Assembly (NCBI GenBank): GCA_004561785.1
Contig: SFUB01000011.1
Span: 1-22,719 of the forward strand
Direction of reading: 5' to 3'
Length of the DNA stretch: 22,719 nucleotides
Source of the DNA: a bacterium
GTDB taxonomy: Bacteria > Bacillota_I > Bacilli_A > RFN20 > CAG-826
Below are positions 22,717 to 22,719 of the stretch, piece by piece (the stretch's first letter is position 1; each line of letters starts with the position of its first letter). Below the pieces are notes generated by a model. That model was not told where the DNA came from. It ran no database searches and saw only the letters and a list, made by a program, of their open reading frames with translations. Both the position numbers and the translations under genes were made by a program.

Positions 22717-22719
22717 ATG
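22717..22719 (+). CDS. Start of a gene cut by the window end
   Basis: ATG at the last three bases, with AAAAGGAG and a 2-base gap in front, after a promoter-like sequence and a leader hairpin. Only the start codon is present, so the product cannot be named. Confidence 0.5.

Noticed and set aside
1..22719. CRISPR arrays, insertion sequences, prophage genes, rRNA or classical tRNA genes
   Set aside because: No regularly spaced repeats, transposase or integrase motifs, and no tRNA-like fold other than the tmRNA ends were seen.

Overview
The window looks like a chromosomal segment of a member of the Bacillota (class Bacilli in the broad sense, possibly a gut Erysipelotrichales/RF39-type lineage; the exact taxon is a guess). 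The main reason is the block rpsF-ssb-rpsR-gdpP-rplI-dnaB-walJ-rlmH, a classic Bacillota arrangement. TGA acts as a normal stop (lysS, rplI, walJ) and tryptophan is TGG, so this is not a UGA-recoding mollicute. Coding DNA is moderately GC-rich with many C-ending codons.

Layout. (1) 1-703: a decayed nuclease-like fragment, then the lysS promoter. (2) 704-2239: lysS and its terminator. (3) 2429-9153: a divergent lipid-type cluster. On the minus strand is a flavoprotein closely resembling the polyunsaturated fatty acid isomerase (PAI) of Cutibacterium acnes. On the plus strand is a tight five-gene operon: compact AMP-forming acyl ligase, dedicated acyl carrier protein, acyl-ACP thioesterase, CrtI/RetSat-like flavoprotein, and a ferredoxin-reductase-like FAD/NAD(P)H/[2Fe-2S] protein. 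A perfect palindrome sits between the two divergent start regions. (4) 9154-15963: housekeeping block, with a textbook promoter before rpsF and a new 36-residue membrane peptide between rpsR and gdpP. (5) 15963-16766: HAD-family phosphatase on the minus strand, sharing a terminator with rlmH. (6) 16974-20460: a large OB-fold/Ig-like lipoprotein, then a pair made of a small unknown protein and an ATP-grasp-like protein that lacks the usual metal-binding residues. (7) 20497-21594: minus-strand membrane protein. (8) 21790-22071: an orphan winged-helix fragment. (9) 22185-22587: ssrA (tmRNA) encoding an unusually long tag, with its own promoter and terminator, followed by the promoter, leader and start codon of a gene that runs off the window.

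How the genes may work together. The most interesting part is 2429-9153. My inference is that the ligase loads a fatty (or other carboxylic) acid onto the ACP, the RetSat-like flavoprotein changes a C=C bond using electrons passed from NAD(P)H by the FAD/[2Fe-2S] reductase, and the thioesterase releases the product. The divergent PAI-like isomerase would prepare or conjugate the double bonds of the free acid. This would be a complete unsaturated-fatty-acid isomerisation and saturation pathway, under one shared operator. Enzyme families are read from motifs; the pathway is inferred.

A second theme is translation starts without a Shine-Dalgarno: several genes have a TANNNT hexamer exactly 6 bases before ATG, as expected for leaderless mRNAs.
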